The notes under the pieces: generated by a model
Told to the model about the DNA's origin: nothing
The model's database searches: none
What the model saw: the letters and a program-made list of their open reading frames with translations, nothing else
Part shown: positions 8,952 through 17,284 of the stretch, one piece after another
Layout of the letters: each line of letters opens with the position of its first letter
Numbering within the stretch: position 1 is the stretch's first letter
DNA from: Flavobacterium tagetis
GTDB lineage: Bacteria > Bacteroidota > Bacteroidia > Flavobacteriales > Flavobacteriaceae
DNA: 64,000 bases
Direction of reading: 5' to 3'
Assembly (NCBI RefSeq): GCF_016735615.1
Contig: NZ_JAERSF010000002.1
Location: 682,001 to 746,000 of the forward strand
Program-made: the position numbers and the translations under genes

Positions 8952-10631
8952 CTATTTGCTTTTAGCTTTAGGTTCTGTTTTAGCAGGAGGATTTTTCTTG
9001 TCATAATTCAAGGTTTCTTTCCTGACTTTCATTGGTACGTTTTTACCTTTTTTTTCCTGTTCTTTTCCTTCTTTAATCAGTTTCTCATTCAGTTCATTAT
9101 CTTCAGTAGTAAAAATATCGTCTTTTGACTTTATTCTTTCATCTCCTCGCCAATTCATTCCTCGAAGTTTTCTCGCATTTTCTGGAAGCTCATCTTCGGG
9201 GTAAATATCTCCATCAACTTTATTGAAGAAAGTAATAGTTTCAATGGCATTGTTTTCCAATATCATATTGATTTTACTGCTGACATTTTTATTGATTCCG
9301 ATTAGTTCATGCGCGTCATTACGCATATAATAAATTACTTCGGTATTTTTTATGACATCTACATCATGTAGTTTTCCGTCCCGGAATTTTCCAAACAAAT
9401 TGATTCCCTTGACTTGATTAAAACCAGTTCCGAGGGTATCCTTGGAGAGGACAAAAGTATTATTTAACACTTTTAACGAGTCAATTTTCCTCGTTTTATT
9501 GTCGCCAATTAAGTGCATTACGTCGCCTGTAATTTGGTTGTCGCCATTCCAAAGAATCGGGTTTCCTATAAGTTTTGTCAAAGCGCTTTTAGAATCTGAG
9601 TGTATAGAATCGCACTTACCGCTCATATCTGTCTTGTAAAAACGGACATTGTTAAAAGCGCGCAGAATTCGTTCGCCTTCTTTACCTGTTACCATTAATT
9701 TTTTTCCGTGAATGTAAACCGAGTCATTTTCAACTAAATTGATGGCAACAGCTCTTTTGGTTACAAACATCGAATCCTTTAGTTTGTAAAGCTCTGCGTA
9801 ATGTCCTTTTACAATTCCTTTGTTAATCGAATCGGTAATTTTTACGTTTCGTGTTGCCGATGCAAATTCAATATTTCGATTATAATACAAACTATCGCCT
9901 TCTATAAGTCGGTCATCGTACTTAATGTAGGACCTTCGTAGAAAATGGGCTAAATTTTTCTTTGTATCGTAAAAACCTTTTTCGGTATAAATGTAATTGG
10001 CCTTACTTGTAATGGTTGAAGGACCAAGAAGATACGTATGTCCAGAATTACTGTAATAATCCAAATGGTTCGATTTAATCACATATTTCGGATTCGTAAT
10101 CGTAACTTCAGTCAAGAACTGAAATTTCTTTTCTTTTACATAATACCTTCCAGATTTACTCACCAAAGTATTGTCTTTGTTTACGATCGTACCTTTTGTA
10201 TTATAAAATGCTTCTTGAACATTTCTGTCAAAATTAATAGTATCAGTTTGCAAAGTGGCGTCAGGAGAAGTTAAAACCGCATTTCCTGTAGCAAAAGCTT
10301 TCTTTTCATTTCCGCTATACTCCGCATATTTACTATTCAAGAATAAAGTATCTCCTTGCACTAATTGAACATTTCCGAATGCTTTTAAATAATTTTCTTT
10401 TTGAAAAAAGTAAGCTTTGTTGCAAGTTAGCACAACGCCATCATGATTTACTTTTACATTTCCAGTAAGTAAAAGCGCATCAGGTACATTAACTTGATCC
10501 ACATCAGAAAAGTCGGCATTCTCGATGACAATTGTTTTCGGAGATTGAGCAGTTTTTTTTGCTTGCGCGAAAGTGAATTGAACGCTTAAAAAAGACAGAC
10601 AAGTAAATATGAAAAAGAGTGATTTCTTCAA
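8952..10631 (-). CDS. OstA/LptA-like LPS-transport family protein
   Basis: The 559-residue protein starts with a signal peptide (KKSLFFIFTCLSFLSVQFTFAQ). It continues as a series of beta-rich repeats of the OstA/LptA type (VPDALLLTGNVKVNHDGVVLTCNKAYF, LKAFGNVQLVQGDTLFLNSKYAEY, FATGNAVLTSPDATLQTD). LptA-type jellyroll repeats carry lipopolysaccharide across the periplasm. This protein is far longer than LptA and lacks an obvious LptD barrel, as is usual for Bacteroidota OstA-like proteins. The C-terminal 70 residues are lysine-rich and low in complexity. The reading frame opens with TTG, about 20 bases after a TAAATTTG promoter element, and I see no better ATG ahead of the signal peptide. Confidence 0.85.
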   Translation of the reverse strand: MKKSLFFIFTCLSFLSVQFTFAQAKKTAQSPKTIVIENADFSDVDQVNVPDALLLTGNVKVNHDGVVLTCNKAYFFQKENYLKAFGNVQLVQGDTLFLNSKYAEYSGNEKKAFATGNAVLTSPDATLQTDTINFDRNVQEAFYNTKGTIVNKDNTLVSKSGRYYVKEKKFQFLTEVTITNPKYVIKSNHLDYYSNSGHTYLLGPSTITSKANYIYTEKGFYDTKKNLAHFLRRSYIKYDDRLIEGDSLYYNRNIEFASATRNVKITDSINKGIVKGHYAELYKLKDSMFVTKRAVAINLVENDSVYIHGKKLMVTGKEGERILRAFNNVRFYKTDMSGKCDSIHSDSKSALTKLIGNPILWNGDNQITGDVMHLIGDNKTRKIDSLKVLNNTFVLSKDTLGTGFNQVKGINLFGKFRDGKLHDVDVIKNTEVIYYMRNDAHELIGINKNVSSKINMILENNAIETITFFNKVDGDIYPEDELPENARKLRGMNWRGDERIKSKDDIFTTEDNELNEKLIKEGKEQEKKGKNVPMKVRKETLNYDKKNPPAKTEPKAKSK

Positions 10632-10647
10632 CTGATTAAATTTTTGT

Positions 10648-10655
10648 CAAATTTA
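10648..10655 (-). promoter_or_regulatory. -7 promoter element for the OstA-like gene
   Basis: TAAATTTG on the minus strand, matching TAnnTTTG, 17 bases before the TTG start. This would give a short leader. Confidence 0.45.
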
Positions 10656-10915
10656 TAAAAAAGGATAGAACCTGTGGCGGTTATTAGCATTAATTTATAA
10701 TTAGTCATTAACAGTCCAAAGTTCAATTTAGGCATTATTTAATTTTTCAACAAAATAACAAACTCTCACGTTGTAGTAGTTGTCTTTTGAGCTGAAAACG
10801 GTGTAAATTAGATAAATCGTTTTCGAAGTTTTAAAAAATGAGCTATTTTTAGAAAATTGTTTCCATTCTTTTTAGAAATGGAACGAAAAAAACAAGATAA
10901 GAATAGCCTAAAAAC

Positions 10916-12787
10916 ATGATAAGTAAAAAAATAATTGCAGTCGGAATTACATTAACTGTACTTTTTTCAGCCTGTAAAACAAAAGATTTAAAAATGAATA
11001 CTGCAAACGAAAATGCTACAACAGATAAAAAAGTTGTAGTCTATCAAGTATTTACACGCCTATTTGGAAATAAAAATACAACCAACAAACCATGGGGAAC
11101 TATTGAGGAGAACGGTGTTGGAAAGTTCAATGATTTTACGGATAAAGCCCTTCATGAAATAAAAGATTTAGGGATTACTTACATTTGGTATACGGGAGTT
11201 CCGCATCATGCTTTAGTGCGTGATTATACAGCGTACGGAATTTCAAATGATGATCCAGAAGTGGTAAAAGGTCGCGCAGGTTCTCCTTATGCCGTGAAAG
11301 ATTATTATAATGTAAATCCAGATTTGGCTGTAAATCCTGCAAAGCGATTAGAAGAATTTGAAGCTCTAATAAAACGTACTCATAATGCTGGTTTGAAAGT
11401 GATTATTGATATTGTCCCGAATCATATTGCCAGAAAATACGAAGGAAAATCGAATCCTGCTGGCATAAAAGATTTTGGTGCAGATGATGATGTAACGGTT
11501 GAATACAAGCGAGATAATAATTTCTATTACATTCCTCAACAGCATTTTGAGATTCCCGATGGAGATATTCCTTTAAACGGAGAAAAAAATCCAATGATTG
11601 ATGGTTTTTTTGATGAAAATCCGGCAAAATGGACAGGTAACGGTTCTCGTAAAATTAAGCCAGATCAAAACGACTGGTATGAAACGGTAAAAGTAAATTA
11701 CGGAGTGCGTCCAGACGGGAGTAAAGATTTTCCTGAACTTCCTGTTGGTTTTGACCAGAAATCCTATAAGGAGCATTTTGCTTTTTGGCAAGACAAAGAT
11801 GTTCCTGATTCTTGGAAAAAGTTTAGAGACATCGCGTTATACTGGACAGCAAAAGGTGTTGATGGATTTCGTTACGATATGGCCGAAATGGTTCCGTATG
11901 AATTCTGGAGTTATATGAACTCTTCGATTAAAATGAAAAATCCAAATGCGTTTTTGTTGGCTGAAGTTTACAATCCGAATGAATATCGAAATTATATTCG
12001 CTTAGGAAAAATGGATTATCTGTATGATAAAGTAGAAACGTACGATAAGCTGAAAGATGTTATTCGAGGAAAATCTTCACCGGATGAATTAACAAAAATC
12101 CAAAACGGAATGGCAGATATTCAACATCATATGCTTCATTTTCTAGATAATCATGACGAACAACGTTTAGCAAGTCCAGAATTTGCAGGAACTCCAGAAA
12201 GAGGAAAGCCTTTAATGGTGGTTTCAGCAACAATTAGTACTTCGCCAACAATGATTTATTTTGGACAAGAAGTAGGAGAGGCAGGGAACGAAGATGCAGG
12301 TTTTGGAAAACGATCAAGAACCTCGATTTTTGATTATATCGGAGTTCCAAATCATCAGCGTTGGATGAATGGCGGTAAATTTGATGGAGGACAGCTTTCT
12401 GAATCTGAAAAACAGCTTCGTGATTTTTACAAACGATTATTGAATTTTACAATCAATAGTAGCGCCTTGATGGGAAGTTTTGAAGAAATTCAAACTGTAA
12501 ATCGCCAAAATAATGAAAATTATGATGCTTTGCTATATTCTTACGCACGTTGGTCTGAAAACCAAAAACTAATTGTAGTGGCTAATTTCTCTTCTGAAAA
12601 AGGAAGTGAATTTGATTTAAAAGTGCCGTCGTCTCTTATGTCAAAATGGAATTTAAAAGACGGGGAATATCGTTTGAAAGATCAGTTGTATCAAGATAAA
12701 ACGTTTGTATTGAAAGTGCAAAATGGGCAAGGAGAAGTTAAGATCTCAATTGAACCATCAGAATCTTTAATTTTGGAATTGAAATAA
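10916..12787 (+). CDS. GH13 alpha-amylase-family lipoprotein
   Basis: The 623-residue protein has a lipoprotein signal (LFSAC, Cys20), so it is anchored in the envelope. The GH13 barrel motifs are present: VIIDIVPNHIAR (region I), GVDGFRYDMAE with nucleophile D321 (region II), FLLAEVYN with acid/base E350 (region III), and HFLDNHDEQR with D414 (region IV). A C-terminal beta domain follows. It should cleave alpha-glucans, though the exact linkage preference is not readable. No susC/susD pair is adjacent, so it is not part of a classic starch locus. A small hairpin (TTCCATT/AATGGAA, 10861-10883) lies in the probable leader. It converges on the GH130 gene. Confidence 0.92.
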   Translation: MISKKIIAVGITLTVLFSACKTKDLKMNTANENATTDKKVVVYQVFTRLFGNKNTTNKPWGTIEENGVGKFNDFTDKALHEIKDLGITYIWYTGVPHHALVRDYTAYGISNDDPEVVKGRAGSPYAVKDYYNVNPDLAVNPAKRLEEFEALIKRTHNAGLKVIIDIVPNHIARKYEGKSNPAGIKDFGADDDVTVEYKRDNNFYYIPQQHFEIPDGDIPLNGEKNPMIDGFFDENPAKWTGNGSRKIKPDQNDWYETVKVNYGVRPDGSKDFPELPVGFDQKSYKEHFAFWQDKDVPDSWKKFRDIALYWTAKGVDGFRYDMAEMVPYEFWSYMNSSIKMKNPNAFLLAEVYNPNEYRNYIRLGKMDYLYDKVETYDKLKDVIRGKSSPDELTKIQNGMADIQHHMLHFLDNHDEQRLASPEFAGTPERGKPLMVVSATISTSPTMIYFGQEVGEAGNEDAGFGKRSRTSIFDYIGVPNHQRWMNGGKFDGGQLSESEKQLRDFYKRLLNFTINSSALMGSFEEIQTVNRQNNENYDALLYSYARWSENQKLIVVANFSSEKGSEFDLKVPSSLMSKWNLKDGEYRLKDQLYQDKTFVLKVQNGQGEVKISIEPSESLILELK

Positions 12788-12808
12788 TAAAAACCGAAAT
12801 TATCAAAT

Positions 12809-12842
12809 AAACTTGTTTAGGGAATGCTAAGCAAGTTTTTTT
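12809..12842 (+). terminator. Terminator of the GH13 gene
   Basis: An AACTTG.TTAG / CTAA.CAAGTT stem with a 6-base loop is followed by a run of T. It lies between the convergent GH13 and GH130 genes. Confidence 0.7.
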
Positions 12843-12846
12843 GTTT

Positions 12847-13905
12847 TTAGACCTTTTTCAGCAAAGAGAAAATCTCTTTTATAGAAAATGTTGCTCCGCA
12901 GACAAACTCGTCTGAAGCGCCATAATAGATCGTCAGTTTATCACCATCAGGGGCGAGGATATGTCCGTTTGTAAAAACGACATTTCCAAAGAATCCGCTT
13001 AATTCATAGTTTGTTTTTGGAAACATAATTGGAGTTTCAGTTCTTGAAATCACTTTTGTAGGATCTTCTAAATCCAATAGAAAAGCACCCAAGCAATACT
13101 GGTGAAATTCGTTGGCCCCATGGTAAATTTCGAGCCAACCCAGTTCTGTTTTTATAGGAGCAGCGCCAGCGCCAACCCTTTTACTGTCCCAGCTTTCTTT
13201 TCTGGTTTTGATAATGCATTTATGATTTCCCCAATGAATTCCGTCAGGAGAAGAGGCAATCCAAATGTAATTCCCTCCAATATCTACACTACTCGGACGA
13301 TGTAAGGCATAAAATAATCCATTTATCTTTTCTTCAAAAATAGCACAGTCTTTATTGTGAGGCGGAAATATCATTCCGTGTTTTTGAAAAGTCTTCCAAT
13401 CGGTTGTAGTTCGTAAGCCAACGCCTACGCCACTAGGAGAAACAGATGTAAAAGTCAGATAATATTTGCCTTCAATTAAAGAAACACGACAATCTTCAAT
13501 TCCGAAAGTTTCAAGTATTCCTTCACCAACCAAATGCGGATAGTTTTCGGGCTCATAAAACCGTTTTCCATCTTCACTACACAATAAACGAATATGTGAT
13601 AAAGTGGTTAAATAATCAATGCCTTGATAATTAATTACACGAGCATCTGTTGCAATGAGCTCGGGATGATTTTTTAGAATTTCAATAATTTGGATTGTTC
13701 CAGCTTCTGTTAGAATTGGAAACGAAATGCTATTTTCAATTTGTTTTGGTCTTTCGGCAACACGTACAGCCAGCCAGATTTTATTTTGAAATTGAAACAC
13801 GCCAGGATTTAGGAGACAGGTAATTTCTAATCCATCTCTGCTTGGCGGTAAATCAGCTGGAGATAATAAAGGATTTTCTGTAAAACGATTGGCAATATCT
13901 TTCAT
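12847..13905 (-). CDS. GH130-family glycosidase/phosphorylase
   Basis: The 352-residue five-bladed-propeller-type protein resembles GH130, whose members phosphorolyse or hydrolyse beta-mannosides. Supporting motifs are LNPGVFQFQNKIWLAVRVAE, FGIEDCRVSLIEGKYYLTFT (the family EDPR site, here EDCR), VGAGAAPIKTELGWLEIYHG, and LSGFFGNVVFTNG near the end. There is no signal peptide, so it is cytoplasmic. It is not linked to a transport locus here and converges with a GH13 amylase, so its substrate is open. The proline-to-cysteine change in the EDPR motif is worth noting but does not remove the acidic residues. Confidence 0.85.
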   Translation of the reverse strand: MKDIANRFTENPLLSPADLPPSRDGLEITCLLNPGVFQFQNKIWLAVRVAERPKQIENSISFPILTEAGTIQIIEILKNHPELIATDARVINYQGIDYLTTLSHIRLLCSEDGKRFYEPENYPHLVGEGILETFGIEDCRVSLIEGKYYLTFTSVSPSGVGVGLRTTTDWKTFQKHGMIFPPHNKDCAIFEEKINGLFYALHRPSSVDIGGNYIWIASSPDGIHWGNHKCIIKTRKESWDSKRVGAGAAPIKTELGWLEIYHGANEFHQYCLGAFLLDLEDPTKVISRTETPIMFPKTNYELSGFFGNVVFTNGHILAPDGDKLTIYYGASDEFVCGATFSIKEIFSLLKKV

Positions 13906-13932
13906 GATCTTCGTTTAAGTACCTAAAAGGTA

Positions 13933-13966
13933 TAAAAAAAAGCTGATACTTAATTGTATCAGCTTC
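13933..13966 (-). terminator. Terminator of the cdsA-psd-SOD operon
   Basis: AGCTGATAC / GTATCAGCT stem with a 6-base loop, followed on the minus strand by eight T. It lies just after the SOD gene and just ahead of the GH130 start. Confidence 0.8.
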
Positions 13967-13970
13967 TTTT

Positions 13971-14750
13971 CTATACTTTTTTAACCTTTTTGAGTGCTTC
14001 AACGTAATATTCGTTTACTTTCTCCCAGTTGATATGATTATAAAAGGCATCAATATAACTGCCTTTTCGGTTTTGATAATCTAAATAATAAGCATGTTCC
14101 CAAAGATCAATTCCCATAATTGGAGTGCCCGGAATCAAAGCGTTTTTCATCAATGGATTATCCTGATTGTCTGTTGTAGTAATTTGTAATTTACCATATC
14201 GATCCACAACCAGCCAAACCCATCCAGAACCAAACTGCTTTTCTGACTGCGCTTTAAATTGATTCGTCAAATTATTGAAAGAACCAAATTCTTTATTAAT
14301 AGAACCTGCAAGCGTATCTTTTGGCGTCTGTTCTTTTGGAGTTAGAATATTAAAATACAAAGTGTGGTTGTAATATCCACCCGCATTCTGGCGAAGTTTT
14401 AAATTAGTAAGAGGCATTTTTTTTAAAATGTCTTCAATAGGCATATTTTCAAACTCAGTCGAAACAATTTCTTTATTAAAAGCATTTGTGTATGACAGAT
14501 AATGCTTAGAATAGTGTGTTTCTAAAGTCAAAGTTCTAATGTCGGGAGCAAGACCGTCATAATTAAATGGCAGTTTTGTCATTTCAAAAGAACCAGGATC
14601 GGCTTTAACATCATTTGGCGAACCAATAGTAATTTTCTCTTCTTTTGTTGGAAGAGGAACCTCAACTACTTCAACCAGCTTGTCTTCTTTACAGGAAAAT
14701 AATAGTAAAAATGAAGTTAAAGTGCTGAAAAGAACAACGTTTTTCTTCAT
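13971..14750 (-). CDS. Fe/Mn superoxide dismutase, lipoprotein
   Basis: The 259-residue protein is a normal Fe/Mn SOD domain after a lipoprotein signal (LLLFSC) and a 30-residue linker. Metal ligands are visible in the N-terminal ETHYSKHY, in AGGYYNHTLYF, and in GIDLWEHAYYLDY (D and H). Superoxide is dismutated to peroxide and oxygen. SODs are usually cytosolic, so a lipid-anchored form is a distinctive feature. The residues after the lipobox cysteine are K-E-D, resembling the lysine plus two acidic residues reported as a surface-export signal in Capnocytophaga, which suggests display on the cell surface (inference). It is the last gene of the phospholipid operon, 7 bases after the acyl-CoA-binding gene. 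Confidence 0.95.
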   Translation of the reverse strand: MKKNVVLFSTLTSFLLLFSCKEDKLVEVVEVPLPTKEEKITIGSPNDVKADPGSFEMTKLPFNYDGLAPDIRTLTLETHYSKHYLSYTNAFNKEIVSTEFENMPIEDILKKMPLTNLKLRQNAGGYYNHTLYFNILTPKEQTPKDTLAGSINKEFGSFNNLTNQFKAQSEKQFGSGWVWLVVDRYGKLQITTTDNQDNPLMKNALIPGTPIMGIDLWEHAYYLDYQNRKGSYIDAFYNHINWEKVNEYYVEALKKVKKV

Positions 14751-14757
14751 AATGTTT

Positions 14758-15027
14758 TTATTTTGATGTTAATGAATTGATAATCTCGATATAATTTTCC
14801 TTAGCTTCGTCAATTGACATGTGGCTTATCTGCATCCAAGCGTTGGTTTTGAAAGCATCTCTTAAATCAAAATTTACAGATTGATTGTAAACTGCTGTTC
14901 CAAAAGTAGCCTGTTTGTAAAAAGCATAGAGTCTTAACTGCACGTCCTGCGGCAGTGAAGCCTGAGTCATAGTCATTGCAACTTCTACGGCTTTAGCAAA
15001 GCGAATATCTAAATCTTTATCGGCCAT
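14758..15027 (-). CDS. Acyl-CoA-binding protein
   Basis: 89 residues, the usual length of a single ACBP domain. The motifs RLYAFYKQATFG (helix 2 ligand region), FKTNAWMQISHMSIDEAKENYI (helices 3-4) and the opening LDIRFAKAVEVA are all typical. ACBPs bind long-chain acyl-CoA esters in the cytosol. They are nearly universal in eukaryotes and patchy in bacteria. The gene abuts psd with no gap and follows cdsA, which fits supply of acyl chains to phospholipid synthesis, though that link is inferred from position only. Confidence 0.93.
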   Translation of the reverse strand: MADKDLDIRFAKAVEVAMTMTQASLPQDVQLRLYAFYKQATFGTAVYNQSVNFDLRDAFKTNAWMQISHMSIDEAKENYIEIINSLTSK

Positions 15028-15681
15028 TTATGCTTTTGTAGCAATAATTGTTTTTCCGCCAATTGCTTTTTGATTTAACTCAACATTGATCGGTGTACCT
15101 AAAGGTAAAAATAAATCTACTCTTGATCCAAATTTAATAAATCCAGCGTCAGTTCCTTGAACAACTTGCATTCCTTCTTTAGCGTAGTTTACAATTCTAC
15201 GTGCCAAAGCTCCTGCAATTTGTCTGTATAGAATAGCGCCAAAAGTTTCATTTTCAATCACTACGGTAGTTCTTTCGTTTTCTTCACTTGCTTTTGGATG
15301 CCAAGCAACAAGGAATTTTCCAGGGTGGTATTTGCTAAATTTAATAATCCCATCCATTGCGTAACGTGTTACGTGCACATTGATTGGCGACATAAAGATA
15401 GAAACCTGTAAACGTTTGTCTTTAAAATATTCTCCTTCATAAACTTCTTCGATAACCACTACTTTTCCATCAACTGGAGCTAGGATGTGATCGCTGTTTC
15501 TAACTGCAATTCTCTTCGGGTTTCTGAAGAATTGTAAAATAATGATCAAAATTACAAGCGCTGCAATTTGAACAAGCATTCTAAGCCAATTGATATCAAT
15601 AAATCTTTCGGCAATTAAAAGTACAGCTACAGTAAATACAGTACCTAATAAAATGGACGGGCCTCCCTCTTTATGAAACAT
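15028..15681 (-). CDS. psd: Phosphatidylserine decarboxylase (pyruvoyl type)
   Basis: The 217-residue, short-form enzyme converts phosphatidylserine to phosphatidylethanolamine. The self-cleavage site is the Gly185-Ser186 pair in FIKFGSRVD, where the serine becomes the pyruvoyl group. Upstream motifs APVDGKVV and FMSPINVHVTRY are conserved in the family. Two hydrophobic helices near the N-terminus (about residues 8-50) anchor it to the membrane. The start overlaps the end of cdsA by 11 bases, indicating translational coupling with the preceding step of phospholipid synthesis. Confidence 0.95.
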   Translation of the reverse strand: MFHKEGGPSILLGTVFTVAVLLIAERFIDINWLRMLVQIAALVILIIILQFFRNPKRIAVRNSDHILAPVDGKVVVIEEVYEGEYFKDKRLQVSIFMSPINVHVTRYAMDGIIKFSKYHPGKFLVAWHPKASEENERTTVVIENETFGAILYRQIAGALARRIVNYAKEGMQVVQGTDAGFIKFGSRVDLFLPLGTPINVELNQKAIGGKTIIATKA

Positions 15682-16561
15682 AGTATAAAATTTGATAAAA
15701 TAAAAATATAATTGGTGCTACAAATATAACACTATCTAATCGATCTAGAATACCTCCATGACCAGGCATTATGGAACCACTGTCTTTTACGCCTGCAATT
15801 CGCTTAAATTTGGATTCTATTAAGTCTCCAATAGTTCCAAAAATGCTCACGATTAATGCGATAATGGTCCAGATTAAAATCGATTTACTGCTAAATTCAG
15901 GTTTGGGTTGAATGTAGAGTTTAGAAATCAAAAAGCCGGCAAAGGCAGCAAAAACAACGCCGCCAAGAAAACCTTCTATTGTTTTTTTAGGAGAAACGCG
16001 TTCAAATAACTTATGTTTTCCCATTGACTTTCCAACTAAATAAGCAAAAGTGTCATTGGTCCAGATTAAAACAAATAATCCCAAAATAATCTTAGGATTA
16101 TAGTCATTTGTTCCAAAAGAGATTTTTACAATAAATACAAAAGGAAGTGTAATATATCCAAGTAAATATAAATATTTTGAAGAAGTACTTATTTTTTGAA
16201 TAGAATCATAAAATAAGAATATGATACATTTTATCGAAACGACAATAGTTACAGCTAGAAGAATTAAATCTAGTTGTTTGATATTGGTTTCTAAGCTAAT
16301 GTTAGCGTTAAAGTTTTCGTTTAAAAATTGAGTTGTTTGCTTGTTGTAATGACTTACAAGAATAATTACAGAATAAACTAAAGTCCCGAAGAGAATAGAA
16401 AATACTTTGTTTAAGTTTACGATATTAGAAAACTCATAGATTGTGATAATCAGGAAAACGCCAAAAAGACTAATGAAGCTTTCTGTAGAAAACAATATCG
16501 AAGTTAGTAATAAAGCGATATAAACAGCACCAGAAATGGCCCTCTTCAGTGTTTCGTTCAT
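15671..16561 (-). CDS. cdsA: Phosphatidate cytidylyltransferase
   Basis: The 296-residue integral membrane enzyme makes CDP-diacylglycerol from phosphatidate and CTP. The C-terminal signature is complete in sequence order: ESKFKRIAGVKDSG followed by PGHGGILDRLDS. Several transmembrane helices precede it. It is preceded by the LUD-domain gene with a 1-base gap and overlaps psd, so the unit is one operon. CTP-dependent CDP-DAG formation directly feeds the phosphatidylserine/PE branch encoded next to it. Confidence 0.96.
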   Translation of the reverse strand: MNETLKRAISGAVYIALLLTSILFSTESFISLFGVFLIITIYEFSNIVNLNKVFSILFGTLVYSVIILVSHYNKQTTQFLNENFNANISLETNIKQLDLILLAVTIVVSIKCIIFLFYDSIQKISTSSKYLYLLGYITLPFVFIVKISFGTNDYNPKIILGLFVLIWTNDTFAYLVGKSMGKHKLFERVSPKKTIEGFLGGVVFAAFAGFLISKLYIQPKPEFSSKSILIWTIIALIVSIFGTIGDLIESKFKRIAGVKDSGSIMPGHGGILDRLDSVIFVAPIIFLFYQILYYVS

Positions 16562-16562
16562 C

Positions 16563-17168
16563 TTAAAGGTCTTCTAAAAGCAGTAAATAAAGGTTTTTTG
16601 CAACACTTCCGTATTGTGTAAAATCTTCGTCTTTCGCTTTTTCGAAATATTTTATTGTAGTGATATTAGTAGGATAGTCTCTTTCGTACTTGCGTTTTAT
16701 AGCGCTTAATCCGTCGCTTTTCATTGGAAGAATTTGGCTTGTGGTTGCTATAATAACAATGTTAGCAGGTAATTCGTTTGGTTTATTTTGTCTGATTTGT
16801 TTTGATGAAAATAAAATAGAACCTTCATCGGCTATAAGGTTTTCACAGCTTGCCAATAAGAATCTAGGTTTTGTTGGTGCAATATAAAACAATTTGTTTT
16901 CTTCTAATAAGCTAAAAAGAGCAGGTTCATAGCATAAAACTTCATTTTCGAACCAGTCGTTTTCTTCTAAAATGTTTTCAAATTGTTCGGTAACTTCTTC
17001 CATGTTTTCGCAGTACAAGAACTTACCTCCATTTTTTTTGAAGTTGAAAATAAATTGCTCATCTAAAGATAAATGACTGTTCTGCGCAGAAGTACCAGCA
17101 TATTCGCTTTCGTTCTCCTCGTCAGAAGCGGCTTCACTAGAGCCAAATATTTTTTTGAAAAAATTCAT
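16563..17168 (-). CDS. LUD-domain (LutC-like) protein
   Basis: The 201-residue protein has an acidic N-terminal 35 residues, then a domain resembling LutC/YkgG (LUD): FKKNGGKFLYCENMEEV, LIADEGSILFSSKQ, and NIVIIATTSQILP. LutC belongs to a lactate-utilisation complex with LutA and LutB, neither of which is present here. It is first in the unit with cdsA, psd, ACBP and SOD. A new promoter (TATCTTTG) follows the ftsH terminator. Any metabolic role is unproven. Confidence 0.8.
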   Translation of the reverse strand: MNFFKKIFGSSEAASDEENESEYAGTSAQNSHLSLDEQFIFNFKKNGGKFLYCENMEEVTEQFENILEENDWFENEVLCYEPALFSLLEENKLFYIAPTKPRFLLASCENLIADEGSILFSSKQIRQNKPNELPANIVIIATTSQILPMKSDGLSAIKRKYERDYPTNITTIKYFEKAKDEDFTQYGSVAKNLYLLLLEDL

Positions 17169-17207
17169 TTTTTATATGAAATGCTTTACATGTTAATTGA
17201 AAACGTT

Positions 17208-17215
17208 CAAAGATA
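17208..17215 (-). promoter_or_regulatory. -7 promoter element for LUD-cdsA-psd operon
   Basis: Exact TATCTTTG on the minus strand. It touches the T-tract of the ftsH terminator, so termination of the upstream unit and initiation of the next share the same few bases. Confidence 0.6.
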
Positions 17216-17253
17216 AAAAAATCTTAATTCAAAAGGGACTTTTGAATTAAGAT
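17215..17253 (-). terminator. Terminator of rsfS-ftsH
   Basis: Perfect 14-bp stem (ATCTTAATTCAAAA / TTTTGAATTAAGAT) with a 5-base loop, followed on the minus strand by a T-run. Confidence 0.8.
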
Positions 17254-17284
17254 TTTAAAAATTTATTACGTTTTTCGTAATTAT

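Noticed and set aside
10916..13905. Reading the GH13 and GH130 genes as a starch or mannan utilisation locus
   Set aside because: They are convergent, have no susC/susD pair or regulator beside them, and act on different linkages.
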